DNA of 64,000 bases from assembly GCA_019358895.1 (NCBI GenBank), contig JAHHIG010000002.1, positions 434,001-498,000 of the forward strand. The letters run 5' to 3'. The notes beneath the pieces were generated by a model. It saw only the letters and a program-made list of their open reading frames with translations, ran no database searches and had not been told where the DNA came from. This DNA is from Tildeniella nuda ZEHNDER 1965/U140 (GTDB lineage: Bacteria > Cyanobacteriota > Cyanobacteriia > Leptolyngbyales > Leptolyngbyaceae). Both the position numbers and the translations under genes were made by a program. Numbering within the stretch: position 1 is the first letter of the stretch; each line of letters opens with the position of its first letter. Of this stretch, positions 53,139 through 61,353 are shown one piece after another.

Positions 53139-54518
53139 CTACTTATTGTCCATTGAAGCATTGTTTAGTTGAAAGAAATGCCCGATTAAATACAGCGAAC
53201 CACACAAGACGGTGAGGGGAGTATTTGTTTGAGACTGCATTCTGGCTGAAAGCTGAGACGTTGAACTGCTGTCTGTGGCGGCTGCTAAAGCGGAAAGCAC
53301 GTCGGGGTAAGTTTGACAGGTTGCGAGATCGGGGCAAATTTCGTGGGCGATCGCCGCTAGTGCTTCAGGATCAGCGGTACTGTGGTCGGGAACAGGCACC
53401 AGGTAAAGCCGATCGCCCGCTCTCAGTAATGCTTTAAATACATCCGCATGGTCTTTGGTGGAAAGCATTCCCATGACCCAATGAATCGATGTACTGCGGT
53501 CAACGCCGATCGCGGGGCTATCCACAAACTGCCGCAACACTTTAGCGCTGGCGGGATTGTGTGCACCATCAATCAAAAGCTGATGTCCTTCCCAATGGAA
53601 CCATTGCAGTCGTCCTGCCCATTTTGTTTTAGCAATGCCGTTTGCGATCGTCTCGTCTGACACCTGCCATCCTTTTTGGCGGAGGCTCTGGAGGGCAGCG
53701 ATCGCGAGTCCGGCATTATGACGCTGAATGTCTCCGAGAAGGGGCGATCGATACTTGAGCGCTTTAACGACAACCACACTATCTGCTGCAAACGTTGGAG
53801 AGTCTGATTCAACATCGTATGCCTCGGTGCCCTGATATTCTGCCCAACCGTCGCCTAGATCCTTAGCGGGTGGCGGATACAGAGTGGGACAGTTGAGTTC
53901 GACAATACGGCGATGAATGACCGCAGCGGCTTCGGGCGGCACCTGCCCAATCACCGCAAGGCAGTTAGGTTTGAGAATGCCTGCTTTTTCCCAGGCAATA
54001 TCTGCCAGCGTGGGACCTAAGCGCTGCCAATGTTCGCGGCTAATGGAGGTGATGATACTGGCTAACGGGCGATCGCACACATTCGTCGCATCCAGTCGTC
54101 CACCCAGCCCAACCTCCATCACGGCAAGATCAACCTGCTGTTGTGCGAAGTGTAGCCATGCAGCAGCCGTAAAGATTTCAAACTGGGTGGGGGATGGTTC
54201 AAGCGATCGGCTAGCGGTAATGACTTGCTGAAGTACCTGTTCCAAATCGCTAGTAGCGATCGGCTGTTCCTTGATGCAAATCCGCTCTTGCCAACTGACC
54301 AGATGCGGTGAGGTATAGCGTCCCACCCGATAGCCTGCTTCCGTCAGCACCGCCGAAAGATATGCACAAACGGAGCCTTTGCCATTACTGCCTGCCACAT
54401 GCACGATCGGCACCTGCTCATGAGGATTGCCCAGCACGGCTAAAAGCTGTTGAGTCGATTCCAGTTCCAGTTTGACCCCAAACCGGGCAAATTGTTGCAG
54501 TGTTGCGTCGATATCCAA
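53139..54518 (-). CDS. folC: Folylpolyglutamate/dihydrofolate synthase
   Basis: A 459-residue Mur-ligase-type enzyme that adds glutamate to folates. The P-loop is VAGSNGKGSVCAYLSAVLTE. MEVGLGGRLDATNVCDRPLA, LIDGAHNPASAKVLRQFV (with the conserved DGAHN) and DHADVFKALLRAGDRLYLVP follow. Length is normal. The gene ends immediately at the IS630-like remnant on the opposite strand; its last residues (FFQLNNASMDNK) may have been altered by that event. Confidence 0.95.
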   Translation of the reverse strand: MDIDATLQQFARFGVKLELESTQQLLAVLGNPHEQVPIVHVAGSNGKGSVCAYLSAVLTEAGYRVGRYTSPHLVSWQERICIKEQPIATSDLEQVLQQVITASRSLEPSPTQFEIFTAAAWLHFAQQQVDLAVMEVGLGGRLDATNVCDRPLASIITSISREHWQRLGPTLADIAWEKAGILKPNCLAVIGQVPPEAAAVIHRRIVELNCPTLYPPPAKDLGDGWAEYQGTEAYDVESDSPTFAADSVVVVKALKYRSPLLGDIQRHNAGLAIAALQSLRQKGWQVSDETIANGIAKTKWAGRLQWFHWEGHQLLIDGAHNPASAKVLRQFVDSPAIGVDRSTSIHWVMGMLSTKDHADVFKALLRAGDRLYLVPVPDHSTADPEALAAIAHEICPDLATCQTYPDVLSALAAATDSSSTSQLSARMQSQTNTPLTVLCGSLYLIGHFFQLNNASMDNK

Positions 54519-54598
54519 ACTTTCTGCGCTCTCTGCGTCTCTGCGGTTCTACTATCTTAGGCTGTACCGCAGAGGCGCGGAGGACGCGGAGGGCAGGA

Positions 54599-55876
54599 CT
54601 ATTTTGGATCGACGATCGCGCCCATAAACAACACGGTTCCAGTCTGGTTGTCACGAATAGCACAGAAGAAGGGACGATCGACCACCATTTGAAACGGTTC
54701 GTTCATGGGCATGGAGGTTGTGACGATGCCGATCGAGGTCGCTGCTGCTGCTTCGGTGCCTTCTTCGTTCACGTCCACAAAGGTTTTGTGCTTCACCTGA
54801 TCAATCTTGGTGGCTACAGTACTCAAGTTGTCAAAGGTGGCTTTGTTGGCATCAAAGGCGATCGGCATTCCCAGAGCGGACAATGCTTTTTTCAGTGCCA
54901 CATCATATTCCAGCTTGAAGCGAGGCACCTGCACTGAACCCGGTTGCTTTCTAAATTGCCCCATCCACTGCTGCCAGTTTTCAGCAGTCAACGTTTTTGA
55001 AAAGTTAGATAAGTTAGATGACTGCTTCGGCAAGAAGATGTACATACTCACCTTCTGTTTGCCGTAAGGAAGGCTGACCGCTTGAAACTGGTCATTTTCG
55101 TAGTACTTATAGCTGCCAGTTTGCGCCATCATGGGGTGGCTTTTCTGACGACCCTTCGACATGTAAAAGGGTTTATTAGTGGTGTCGCTCTTATCAAACG
55201 CCTTTGTCCAGCTTCCTTTGAAATAAATGGCATTAATCAAGAACATTACATCATCGGGCTTCAGGCTATCAACAATTTGGCTAATTTTGCCACGAGTATT
55301 TTCTTTTACCCAGTTGTTGATAGTGGACGTGGCATTAGGAGCCGCAAAGTCTAAATCTGTGACCTGTGCGCCGTAAAATTTCTGATTGTGTTGCATGAAG
55401 GTCGGCTGAAAAGGAACGCCCTGCCGCGCCCAGAGCGAATTGGCGATCGCCAACTGTACCCCACTATCAGGATGCTCCAGCAGTGCTTTCAAATTTGCGT
55501 TTCCCTGATTGAGTTCATTTAAGCTCATCCCCTGAAGCTCAAGGGTTTTTGCCATCTGCTGTTGCGTGGCACCAGTGGCACCGTTGTAAGCCATCGACAG
55601 CGCGATCGCCACACTCGATGGTGAGACAAACACATTTTTGCCGCGATCTTGCTTCAGCAACTCTGAAAACAGCTTGAACCCAAAGGTCGTATTCGCAGTG
55701 ACAAGCTTTGGATTAACGGTTTGAGGCTTCTGCATGGCGATCGGCTGTAGTTGTGTCGGCTGAGGAGTAGCAGTTGCCGGATTCACACTCGTTGCCTTCA
55801 AACATCCCATCAGCCCAAGCAGAATCAAACTGCCGATCGCCACCACACCTGTCCGTCGTAAGCCATACTGACTCAT
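54599..55876 (-). CDS. Serpin-family protein, probable outer-surface or periplasmic lipoprotein
   Basis: A 425-residue serpin. The signal GVVAIGSLILLGLMGC has the lipobox LMGC, then a Thr/Pro/Gln linker. The body: VFVSPSSVAIALSMAYNGAT, INAIYFKGSWTKAF, LPKQSSNLSNFSKTL, then the hinge VNEEGTEAAAATSIGIVTTS and FQMVVDRPFFCAIRDNQTGT, GTVLFMG. The hinge has the GTEAAAAT pattern of inhibitory serpins. Counting from Gly as P15 puts Thr-Ser at P1-P1'. It probably traps a serine or cysteine protease; the target is unknown. Start at ATG 55876; the frame extends upstream. Confidence 0.93.
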   Translation of the reverse strand: MSQYGLRRTGVVAIGSLILLGLMGCLKATSVNPATATPQPTQLQPIAMQKPQTVNPKLVTANTTFGFKLFSELLKQDRGKNVFVSPSSVAIALSMAYNGATGATQQQMAKTLELQGMSLNELNQGNANLKALLEHPDSGVQLAIANSLWARQGVPFQPTFMQHNQKFYGAQVTDLDFAAPNATSTINNWVKENTRGKISQIVDSLKPDDVMFLINAIYFKGSWTKAFDKSDTTNKPFYMSKGRQKSHPMMAQTGSYKYYENDQFQAVSLPYGKQKVSMYIFLPKQSSNLSNFSKTLTAENWQQWMGQFRKQPGSVQVPRFKLEYDVALKKALSALGMPIAFDANKATFDNLSTVATKIDQVKHKTFVDVNEEGTEAAAATSIGIVTTSMPMNEPFQMVVDRPFFCAIRDNQTGTVLFMGAIVDPK

Positions 55877-56149
55877 TTCCGCACTCCTGACCAAACGCTA
55901 CATGATGCTTTCTACACTTCCACGATCTCATGTTCGGGATGGAAGGACGCGATCGTTGCAGATTTGGTAACTGAAGAAACGATGACCTGGCACAATCCCA
56001 ATCAAACCCAGGCTTTGCAGCAGACTCTCTTATCAATTTGTCATTTCCTCTCTGGGTAAGGTTCCTGTTGAGCGGTTACCAGTGACCTTTGCCTCACCAC
56101 TAAGATCTCTCGTTAGTCCGCTCCAACCGGGTTATTATGCCGTGCAGCT

Positions 56150-56458
56150 TCAAGGAGCTTTAAATAGATTGACAATTTCTAGCCCATCAATACTTGAGTA
56201 TCCAAGATTTTCTGTGTAAAGCGTGTGAACATTTGCTTCTAAGCCAGCAGCAATAATTATTGAATCCCAATGAGATAGAGTAAAACGGCTCATCAAAGTC
56301 TCCGTACGATTAATCACGCTCCATGTTGGAAGTGCTGTGTACCAAACCTGTTGCAAGTCACGAATAGACTGATAGGCTTGCGCTCTGTCGTATCCCAACG
56401 ATTCCAATTTGCGACTGGCTGCTAAATACTCATGAGAATGCGATCGCCCAACCTCCAA
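56150..56458 (-). pseudogene. PIN-domain toxin, N-terminally truncated
   Basis: The 102-codon frame reads HEYLAASRKLESLGYDRAQA, INRTETLMSRFTLSHWDSII, IAAGLEANVHTLYTENLGYS, ending LEIVNLFKAP. This is the C-terminal two thirds of a VapC-like PIN domain, retaining the second and third acidic positions (WDSII, TENL). The first strand with the catalytic Asp (normally DTNVL) is missing; the frame begins at repeat-like sequence near 56440-56460. No antitoxin gene is present. Confidence 0.72.
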
Positions 56459-56565
56459 CCTCCATCATTCAACCTCAGAGCGCGACCATTCGACTTTCAA
56501 GTGCGTATAGCCTTCGGCATTCAAGAAAAGCGAAGCTTTCCAAAGGAGTCGTTGCTAGTTAAAAC

Positions 56566-56936
56566 ACGATCGTTCCTGTTTCAAGCGCGTTAGCGAAGCT
56601 TTCCAAAGGAATCGTTCTTATTTGAAGTGCGATCGTTCTTGTTTGAAATGCGATCGTTGCTACTTCAAGTGCGATCGTTGCTACTTCAAGCGCGATCGTT
56701 CCTACTCTGAACACGATCGTTCTTATTTGAAGTGCGATCGTTCTTGTTTGAAATGCGATCGTTGCTACTTCAAGTGCGATCGTTCTTGTTTGAAATGCGA
56801 TCGTTCTTATTTGAAATGCGATCGTTCTTGTTTGAAATGCGATCGTTGCTACTTCAAGTGCGATCGTTCTTATTTGAAATGCGATCGTTCTTGTTTGAAA
56901 TGCGATCGTTGAGGCTTAAAGTGCGATCGTTTCAAA
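56566..56936. repeat. 21-bp HIP1-bearing minisatellite
   Basis: GCGATCGTT recurs exactly every 21 bases from 56629 to 56923 (15 units), with less regular units before it. Each unit is TTGAAATGCGATCGTTCTTG-like, some with GCTACTTCAAG. The array keeps frames open, reading KCDRSCL-type heptapeptides, but these are not believable proteins. It abuts a fragment of a restriction-enzyme-like gene. Confidence 0.92.
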
Positions 56937-57139
56937 GCTTGATTAACCAAGATTCGGTTTGGGGTTTGATGACCAACGGTACAGATTATCGGTTTGTGCA
57001 TTTGCGGCAAGGGGCATTGCCTACTGATCAATTGATGCCGACGCTTCATTTGATGGAGCGCGATCGTGCCCTGCAACGGCTGCAAGCGCTCAAGGCAATC
57101 TGTCAGCTTCAGCGTCAGCCAAAGCCAACCGTTGCTTAA
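56932..57139 (+). pseudogene. Type I restriction R-subunit-like C-terminal remnant
   Basis: After the repeat array the frame reads SLINQDSVWGLMTNGTDYRF, VHLRQGALPTDQLMPTLHLM and ERDRALQRLQALKAICQ. It resembles the C-terminal part of cyanobacterial proteins with the HsdR N-terminal nuclease domain, where a WGLxTNGxxF motif precedes the end. The nuclease core is absent and no start exists other than in the repeats, so it is a remnant fused to the minisatellite. Confidence 0.6.
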
Positions 57140-57216
57140 GCATTTCAGTCAACTCATCGATCTAGCCGTTTCCTGTCCTAGAATAAGAAGTCTGTCGCAA
57201 ACTATCTGATCTCTCC

Positions 57217-57687
57217 GTGTCTCTGACGCTTCCCGCCGATCGCTTGCAGGCAATTCATGCCCACGCCGAACGCACCTATCCCGAAGAGTGCTGTGGTTTG
57301 CTGCTGGGCACGATCGCCGCGGACAAACGAGTCGTGCATGACGTTTACGAAGTGCTTAATGCATGGGATACCGACGCTGCACATCAACTGAACGACAATG
57401 CCGCTTTCACCAAAACTCGTCGCTACTGGATTGCGCCTGAAGACATGCTGGCAGGAATGCGCGAGGCACGTCGCCGCAATCTAGAGATTATTGGTATCTA
57501 TCATTCTCATCCCGACTACCCGGCGGTGCCATCGGAGTGCGATCGCGCGATCGCCTGGTCACAGTACTCCTACCTGATTGTCTCCGTTGAGCAAGGCATC
57601 GCCAAAGATGTCCGTAGCTGGACACTCAACGAGCAACATTTGTTTGAATCCGAAGCCATCCAAATTGCTGAAACAGCTCGAATGTGA
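57217..57687 (+). CDS. JAMM/MPN (M67-family) metallopeptidase
   Basis: A 156-residue zinc peptidase. EECCGLLLGTIAADKRVVHD carries the catalytic Glu, and GIYHSHPDYPAVPSECDRAI the JAMM motif (H-S-H-P, Ser, Asp). In bacteria this family removes residues from the C-terminus of ubiquitin-like sulfur carriers or works with them. It starts at GTG (57217) within a good frame. The MoeB-rhodanese gene lies 143 bases downstream on the same strand, matching that role. Confidence 0.92.
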   Translation: MSLTLPADRLQAIHAHAERTYPEECCGLLLGTIAADKRVVHDVYEVLNAWDTDAAHQLNDNAAFTKTRRYWIAPEDMLAGMREARRRNLEIIGIYHSHPDYPAVPSECDRAIAWSQYSYLIVSVEQGIAKDVRSWTLNEQHLFESEAIQIAETARM

Positions 57688-57830
57688 AGCCAATCAGCGA
57701 TCCAGTTCAATCTTTTTAGCCTTTAGCCTACTGCTTCGCAGAAGCAAGCTACATCCTTTAGCCTTTCTTCCCACGTTCAATCCTCTTTTAGCCTTCATCC
57801 TTCATCCTTCATCCTTTAGCCCTTCTCCCC

Positions 57831-59006
57831 ATGCTCAATCCCAACCTCAACGACATTCAACTCGAAAAAGCCGAGTACGAACGCTACTCGCGCCACCTCA
57901 TCCTCCCCGAAGTCGGGTTAGACGGTCAGAAACGTCTCAAAGCTGCCAGCGTCCTTTGCATCGGCACAGGCGGACTCGGTTCTCCACTGTTGCTGTATCT
58001 TGCTGCTGCTGGCATCGGACGCATCGGCATCGTTGATTTCGATGTCGTCGATTTCTCCAATCTGCAACGCCAGGTCATTCACGGCACCTCCTGGGTCGGC
58101 AAACCCAAAATTGAGTCTGCCAAAGCCAGCATTCTGGAAATCAATCCGTACTGTCAGGTAGACCTCCACGAAACGCGCCTCACCTCTGAGAACGCGCTGG
58201 AACTTTTCAAGCCTTACGACATCATCGTCGATGGCACCGACAACTTCCCCACGCGCTATCTCGTCAACGATGCCTGCGTGTTGCTCGACAAGCCCAACGT
58301 TTACGGCTCCATCTTCCGGTTTGAGGGACAGGCAACCGTCTTCAACTATGAAGGTGGTCCCAACTACCGCGATCTGTATCCCGAACCACCCCCACCTGGA
58401 CTCGTTCCTTCTTGTGCAGAAGGCGGTGTGCTGGGCATTCTGCCAGGGATCATCGGTGTGATTCAGGCAACAGAAACGGTCAAAATCATTCTCGGTCAGG
58501 GCACAACGCTGAGCGGTCGCCTGCTACTCTACAATGCTCTAGAGATGAGCTTCCGAGAACTCAAACTGCGTCCCAATCCGGTGCGTCCCGTCATTGAGAA
58601 ACTGGTTGATTACGAAGAATTCTGTGGGATTCCCCAAGCAAAAGCCGCTGAAGCGAAGGAGCAAGCTGGTATGCAAGAAATGACTGTGCAGGAACTCAAA
58701 GCATTGCTGGATAGCGATGCCGATGACTACGTGCTGCTGGATGTTCGCAATCCTCACGAGTACGAGATTGCGAAAATTCCCGGTGCCGTGCTGATTCCGC
58801 TGCCTGACATTGAAAACGGCGCTGGTGTCGGTCAGGTGAAGGAGCTACTGAACGGGCACAAGTTAGTCGTGCATTGCAAAATGGGCGGTCGATCGGCAAA
58901 GGCGATCGGCATCTTGAAAGAACAGGCAGGCATCGACGGCATCAACGTCACAGGTGGTATCACAGCCTGGAGCCGAGAAGTTGATCCGTCAGTACCGGAA
59001 TATTAG
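57831..59006 (+). CDS. moeB: MoeB/ThiF-type adenylyltransferase with rhodanese domain
   Basis: A 391-residue E1-like enzyme that adenylates a ubiquitin-like carrier C-terminus and passes sulfur to it. The E1 domain: EYERYSRHLILPEVGLDGQK, nucleotide loop VLCIGTGGLGSPLLLYLAAA, GIVDFDVVDFSNLQRQVIHG, and VPSCAEGGVLGILPGIIG with the Cys. The rhodanese domain (about 285-391) has YVLLDVRNPHEYEIAKIPGA and LVVHCKMGGRSAKAIGILK with the sulfur-carrying Cys. It serves molybdopterin, thiamine or cysteine-type sulfur transfer; with the JAMM peptidase upstream, a carrier-processing role fits. Confidence 0.95.
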   Translation: MLNPNLNDIQLEKAEYERYSRHLILPEVGLDGQKRLKAASVLCIGTGGLGSPLLLYLAAAGIGRIGIVDFDVVDFSNLQRQVIHGTSWVGKPKIESAKASILEINPYCQVDLHETRLTSENALELFKPYDIIVDGTDNFPTRYLVNDACVLLDKPNVYGSIFRFEGQATVFNYEGGPNYRDLYPEPPPPGLVPSCAEGGVLGILPGIIGVIQATETVKIILGQGTTLSGRLLLYNALEMSFRELKLRPNPVRPVIEKLVDYEEFCGIPQAKAAEAKEQAGMQEMTVQELKALLDSDADDYVLLDVRNPHEYEIAKIPGAVLIPLPDIENGAGVGQVKELLNGHKLVVHCKMGGRSAKAIGILKEQAGIDGINVTGGITAWSREVDPSVPEY

Positions 59007-59117
59007 GGATTAGGGTGTGGGGTGTAGGCGGAAAAACGCTGTTACCCTCAATACCCTTCCCGTAGCGTGTGCAAAGCACCTAGACCACACACCTGTTCTA
59101 AAACTGCAACGAACAAA

Positions 59118-59165
59118 AAGAGAAGGAGGGCAGAAGACTGTCTGCCTCCTTGCCCTCCTTCTCTT
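59118..59165. terminator. Hairpin between moeB and the Spy-like gene
   Basis: AAGAGAAGGAGGGCA (59118-59132) and TGCCCTCCTTCTCTT (59151-59165) form a perfect 15-base stem between convergent genes. It could act as a bidirectional terminator or be a relative of the AGGCAGAAGG hairpin family at 31.6 and 36.1 kb. Confidence 0.55.
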
Positions 59166-59196
59166 GGATAACGTCTTTTTGAGTCAGTACCTGAGC

Positions 59197-59649
59197 TTAT
59201 TGAGCGGGTTGCTGACGGTTTTGCTGACGCTGTTGCCGACTTTGCTCTAGTTGCTGGCGCTGTTCAGCCGTCAACACAGCATCCATCTTTTGCTTGGCAT
59301 CCTGACGAATCGTTTTGATTTGGGCTTTTTGGTCGGCTGTGAGGTTAAGCGATGCCCACATGCCGCGTACTTTTTGTCCCCGTTGTCCTGACTGTCTTTG
59401 CTGTTTGGCAGCGTCTAATTGCGCTTTTTGCTCTGGAGTGAGGATGGACTCAATCTGGCTGCGAGTTGATTCACGAATTTGCTTGAGTTGTGCTTTTTGG
59501 TCGTCAGTCAGGTTCAGGTTAACGCCACGTTTTTGATATTGTCCAGCAGGAGGTGTTGGCGTTTGTGCTGCGACAGGCAACATGGGCGCGGCGTAGGAGA
59601 GTGCGATCGCCAGAGCACCGGGTAGTAAAAGGAAGCGTTTGATGTTCAT
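59197..59649 (-). CDS. Spy/CpxP-like periplasmic LTxxQ protein
   Basis: A 150-residue exported, highly charged helical protein. Signal peptide: LLLPGALAIALSYAAPMLPV. The mature part has LTDDQKAQLKQIRESTRSQI, LTPEQKAQLDAAKQQ, LTADQKAQIKTIRQDAKQKM and LTAEQRQQLEQ, four LTxxQ-type repeats, then a Gln/Arg-rich tail. The Spy/CpxP family are periplasmic chaperones or metal-stress proteins. No two-component genes lie nearby. Confidence 0.85.
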   Translation of the reverse strand: MNIKRFLLLPGALAIALSYAAPMLPVAAQTPTPPAGQYQKRGVNLNLTDDQKAQLKQIRESTRSQIESILTPEQKAQLDAAKQQRQSGQRGQKVRGMWASLNLTADQKAQIKTIRQDAKQKMDAVLTAEQRQQLEQSRQQRQQNRQQPAQ

Positions 59650-59755
59650 AGAGTCGTTGTGTGTCTTGAAGTGGTCTCAAAGGAAGAGAACTGAAGCATC
59701 AGTTATGTAGCTTTAGACCACTTACACTTTCGGAAGGTTCAACGCGAACTGAACA

Positions 59756-61285
59756 TCAGGCAGAACGCCCCAGGGTTGTGATATAGAGAACGGCTTCATC
59801 GATCGGAATGCCAAGCACTTCATTGACCTGATCGTCAAAAAAGCCAGCGATGCCGCTCACACCCAGCCCAAGCTGAATGGCTGCCAGGTTAAGGCGTTGT
59901 CCTAAATGTCCAGCATCGGTGTGAAGGTAGCGATACACGCGATCGCCATACGCCGCGATCGCTGCCTTGAGATCGGCTGTGTGAAAGAGGACGGCTCCAG
60001 CATCACGACCCAAATCTTGACCGAGGCAGAGAAAGTGCAGTTCCTGACGAAAGTTTTTGAAGCGAATTTGGCGGAGTTCCTGCGTTTTCGGCGCGTAGTA
60101 GTAGCAGCCTTCCTCTAGCCCAGTCACTGAGGAGACAGCGATAAACGTTTCTACCAGGCTTAGATCGAAATAGTCGGGCGAACCATCCAGGCTTTGATCG
60201 ATGTAGTGCTGGGGTTGGTAGGTAAAGTCAAGCAGAGCCGTTAGTTCTTCAAAGGTCAGGGCGGCACCGCTATAGGCACGGGTGGAACGTCGCTGGAGCA
60301 TCGTCGCTTCTAGTTTTTCCAGTTGGTTTCCCCAATCGATCGGCTGAGTGAGTGTGGAAACTTTGAGACAAAAAGGAAAGTTATATTTATCCACACGCTG
60401 CGCCTGAGTGGCTGCGGGCTTCCAGTTCACCTTTACAGTGGTATCGAGAGGAAGTTGGGTCGCTTGATGCAGGTAGCTAAGAATCTGTCCGTCTGGAATC
60501 GGCGGATAGTCACGTTGGGTTGCTGCAGGGAGAGCAGTGCGCACCAGGGAAAGGTTTTGCTTTACTTCCAGCAAATCGGCGAGGGGCATCATTGCGATCG
60601 CCCCTTCTTGCTCTGCATCCAGGTAGAGCAGTTGCTGCATGGCTTCATCCATAAAGCCACCCAATAAATGCGGGCGATAGTCAGTGAGTGCACACGCCAG
60701 CTCGATGTTACCCAGCAAATGCCCTGTATCAAGACAGATCCGGCGGTAGGCACGATCGTGATAACGCCACGCCGATCGCTGAAAAACGGCTGTTGTCACC
60801 AGAGCAATCTGTGTATTTTCCAACACAGGATGCCAGTAGCAGGCAGTTTGTAGCTTTGTCCAGACATCGCTCTCCCAAAAATGCCTCAAGGAATGGGTGT
60901 ACGCCTGATAGTTATAGAGTCCGGCTGGCAACAAAGGTGTGCCACGTGAGATCAGGTAAAGTTCAGCCGGGTAAAGCCCACCAGCAGAAGGGGCAGAGCG
61001 TAAGTAGTGCGGAGGATCGGCGGTGGGCACCCGTCCGGTTAACCCATAGCTACAGAGAAACAACCGCGATAGGCGCTGCCACCAGAGTCCAGCCGGGTCA
61101 TCGAATGCCGTTGGATCATCGGTTAGATAGGGCTTCAAATCAATCGAACCGCCAATCTTGTACTCTTTGAAGGGCAGTGGCTGCTGGCTCCAGTTGAGCG
61201 GTTGCTGTTTCGCGTTGATGGTCTTGGGGTTGTATTTTGTCCGCTCGTGATAGTGCTGGGCGATCGATGCGGTAATGTCCGACAT
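59756..61285 (-). CDS. SagB/ThcOx-type nitroreductase-fold oxidoreductase, two domains
   Basis: A 509-residue protein with two nitroreductase-like halves. The first (about 1-260) has YLRSAPSAGGLYPAELYLIS and ICLDTGHLLGNIELACALTD. The second (about 320-509) begins EATMLQRRSTRAYSGAALTF and contains LHTDAGHLGQRLNLAAIQLG and GVSGIAGFFDDQVNEVLG. SagB-type enzymes use FMN to oxidise azolines in thiazole/oxazole-modified peptides. No cyclodehydratase, precursor peptide or other cluster gene is nearby, so its role here is open. Confidence 0.9.
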   Translation of the reverse strand: MSDITASIAQHYHERTKYNPKTINAKQQPLNWSQQPLPFKEYKIGGSIDLKPYLTDDPTAFDDPAGLWWQRLSRLFLCSYGLTGRVPTADPPHYLRSAPSAGGLYPAELYLISRGTPLLPAGLYNYQAYTHSLRHFWESDVWTKLQTACYWHPVLENTQIALVTTAVFQRSAWRYHDRAYRRICLDTGHLLGNIELACALTDYRPHLLGGFMDEAMQQLLYLDAEQEGAIAMMPLADLLEVKQNLSLVRTALPAATQRDYPPIPDGQILSYLHQATQLPLDTTVKVNWKPAATQAQRVDKYNFPFCLKVSTLTQPIDWGNQLEKLEATMLQRRSTRAYSGAALTFEELTALLDFTYQPQHYIDQSLDGSPDYFDLSLVETFIAVSSVTGLEEGCYYYAPKTQELRQIRFKNFRQELHFLCLGQDLGRDAGAVLFHTADLKAAIAAYGDRVYRYLHTDAGHLGQRLNLAAIQLGLGVSGIAGFFDDQVNEVLGIPIDEAVLYITTLGRSA

Positions 61286-61353
61286 AACGGTTGCGGAAGA
61301 ATGCGGCTCAGCCTCAATCTTGACATTCTCTCAGGCAAAAGCGCTACATCCAC

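Noticed and set aside
55713-56036. 107-codon minus-strand open frame upstream of the serpin
   Set aside because: It overlaps the serpin signal region in another frame and has no family pattern.
56622-56912. Cys/Arg/Asp repeat protein (KCDRSCL heptads)
   Set aside because: The frame exists only because the repeat is 21 bases long; both this and another frame are open, and neither has a credible start.
56566-56936. CRISPR-like array
   Set aside because: Units are 21 bases head to tail with no unique spacers; it is a minisatellite, and no cas gene is nearby.
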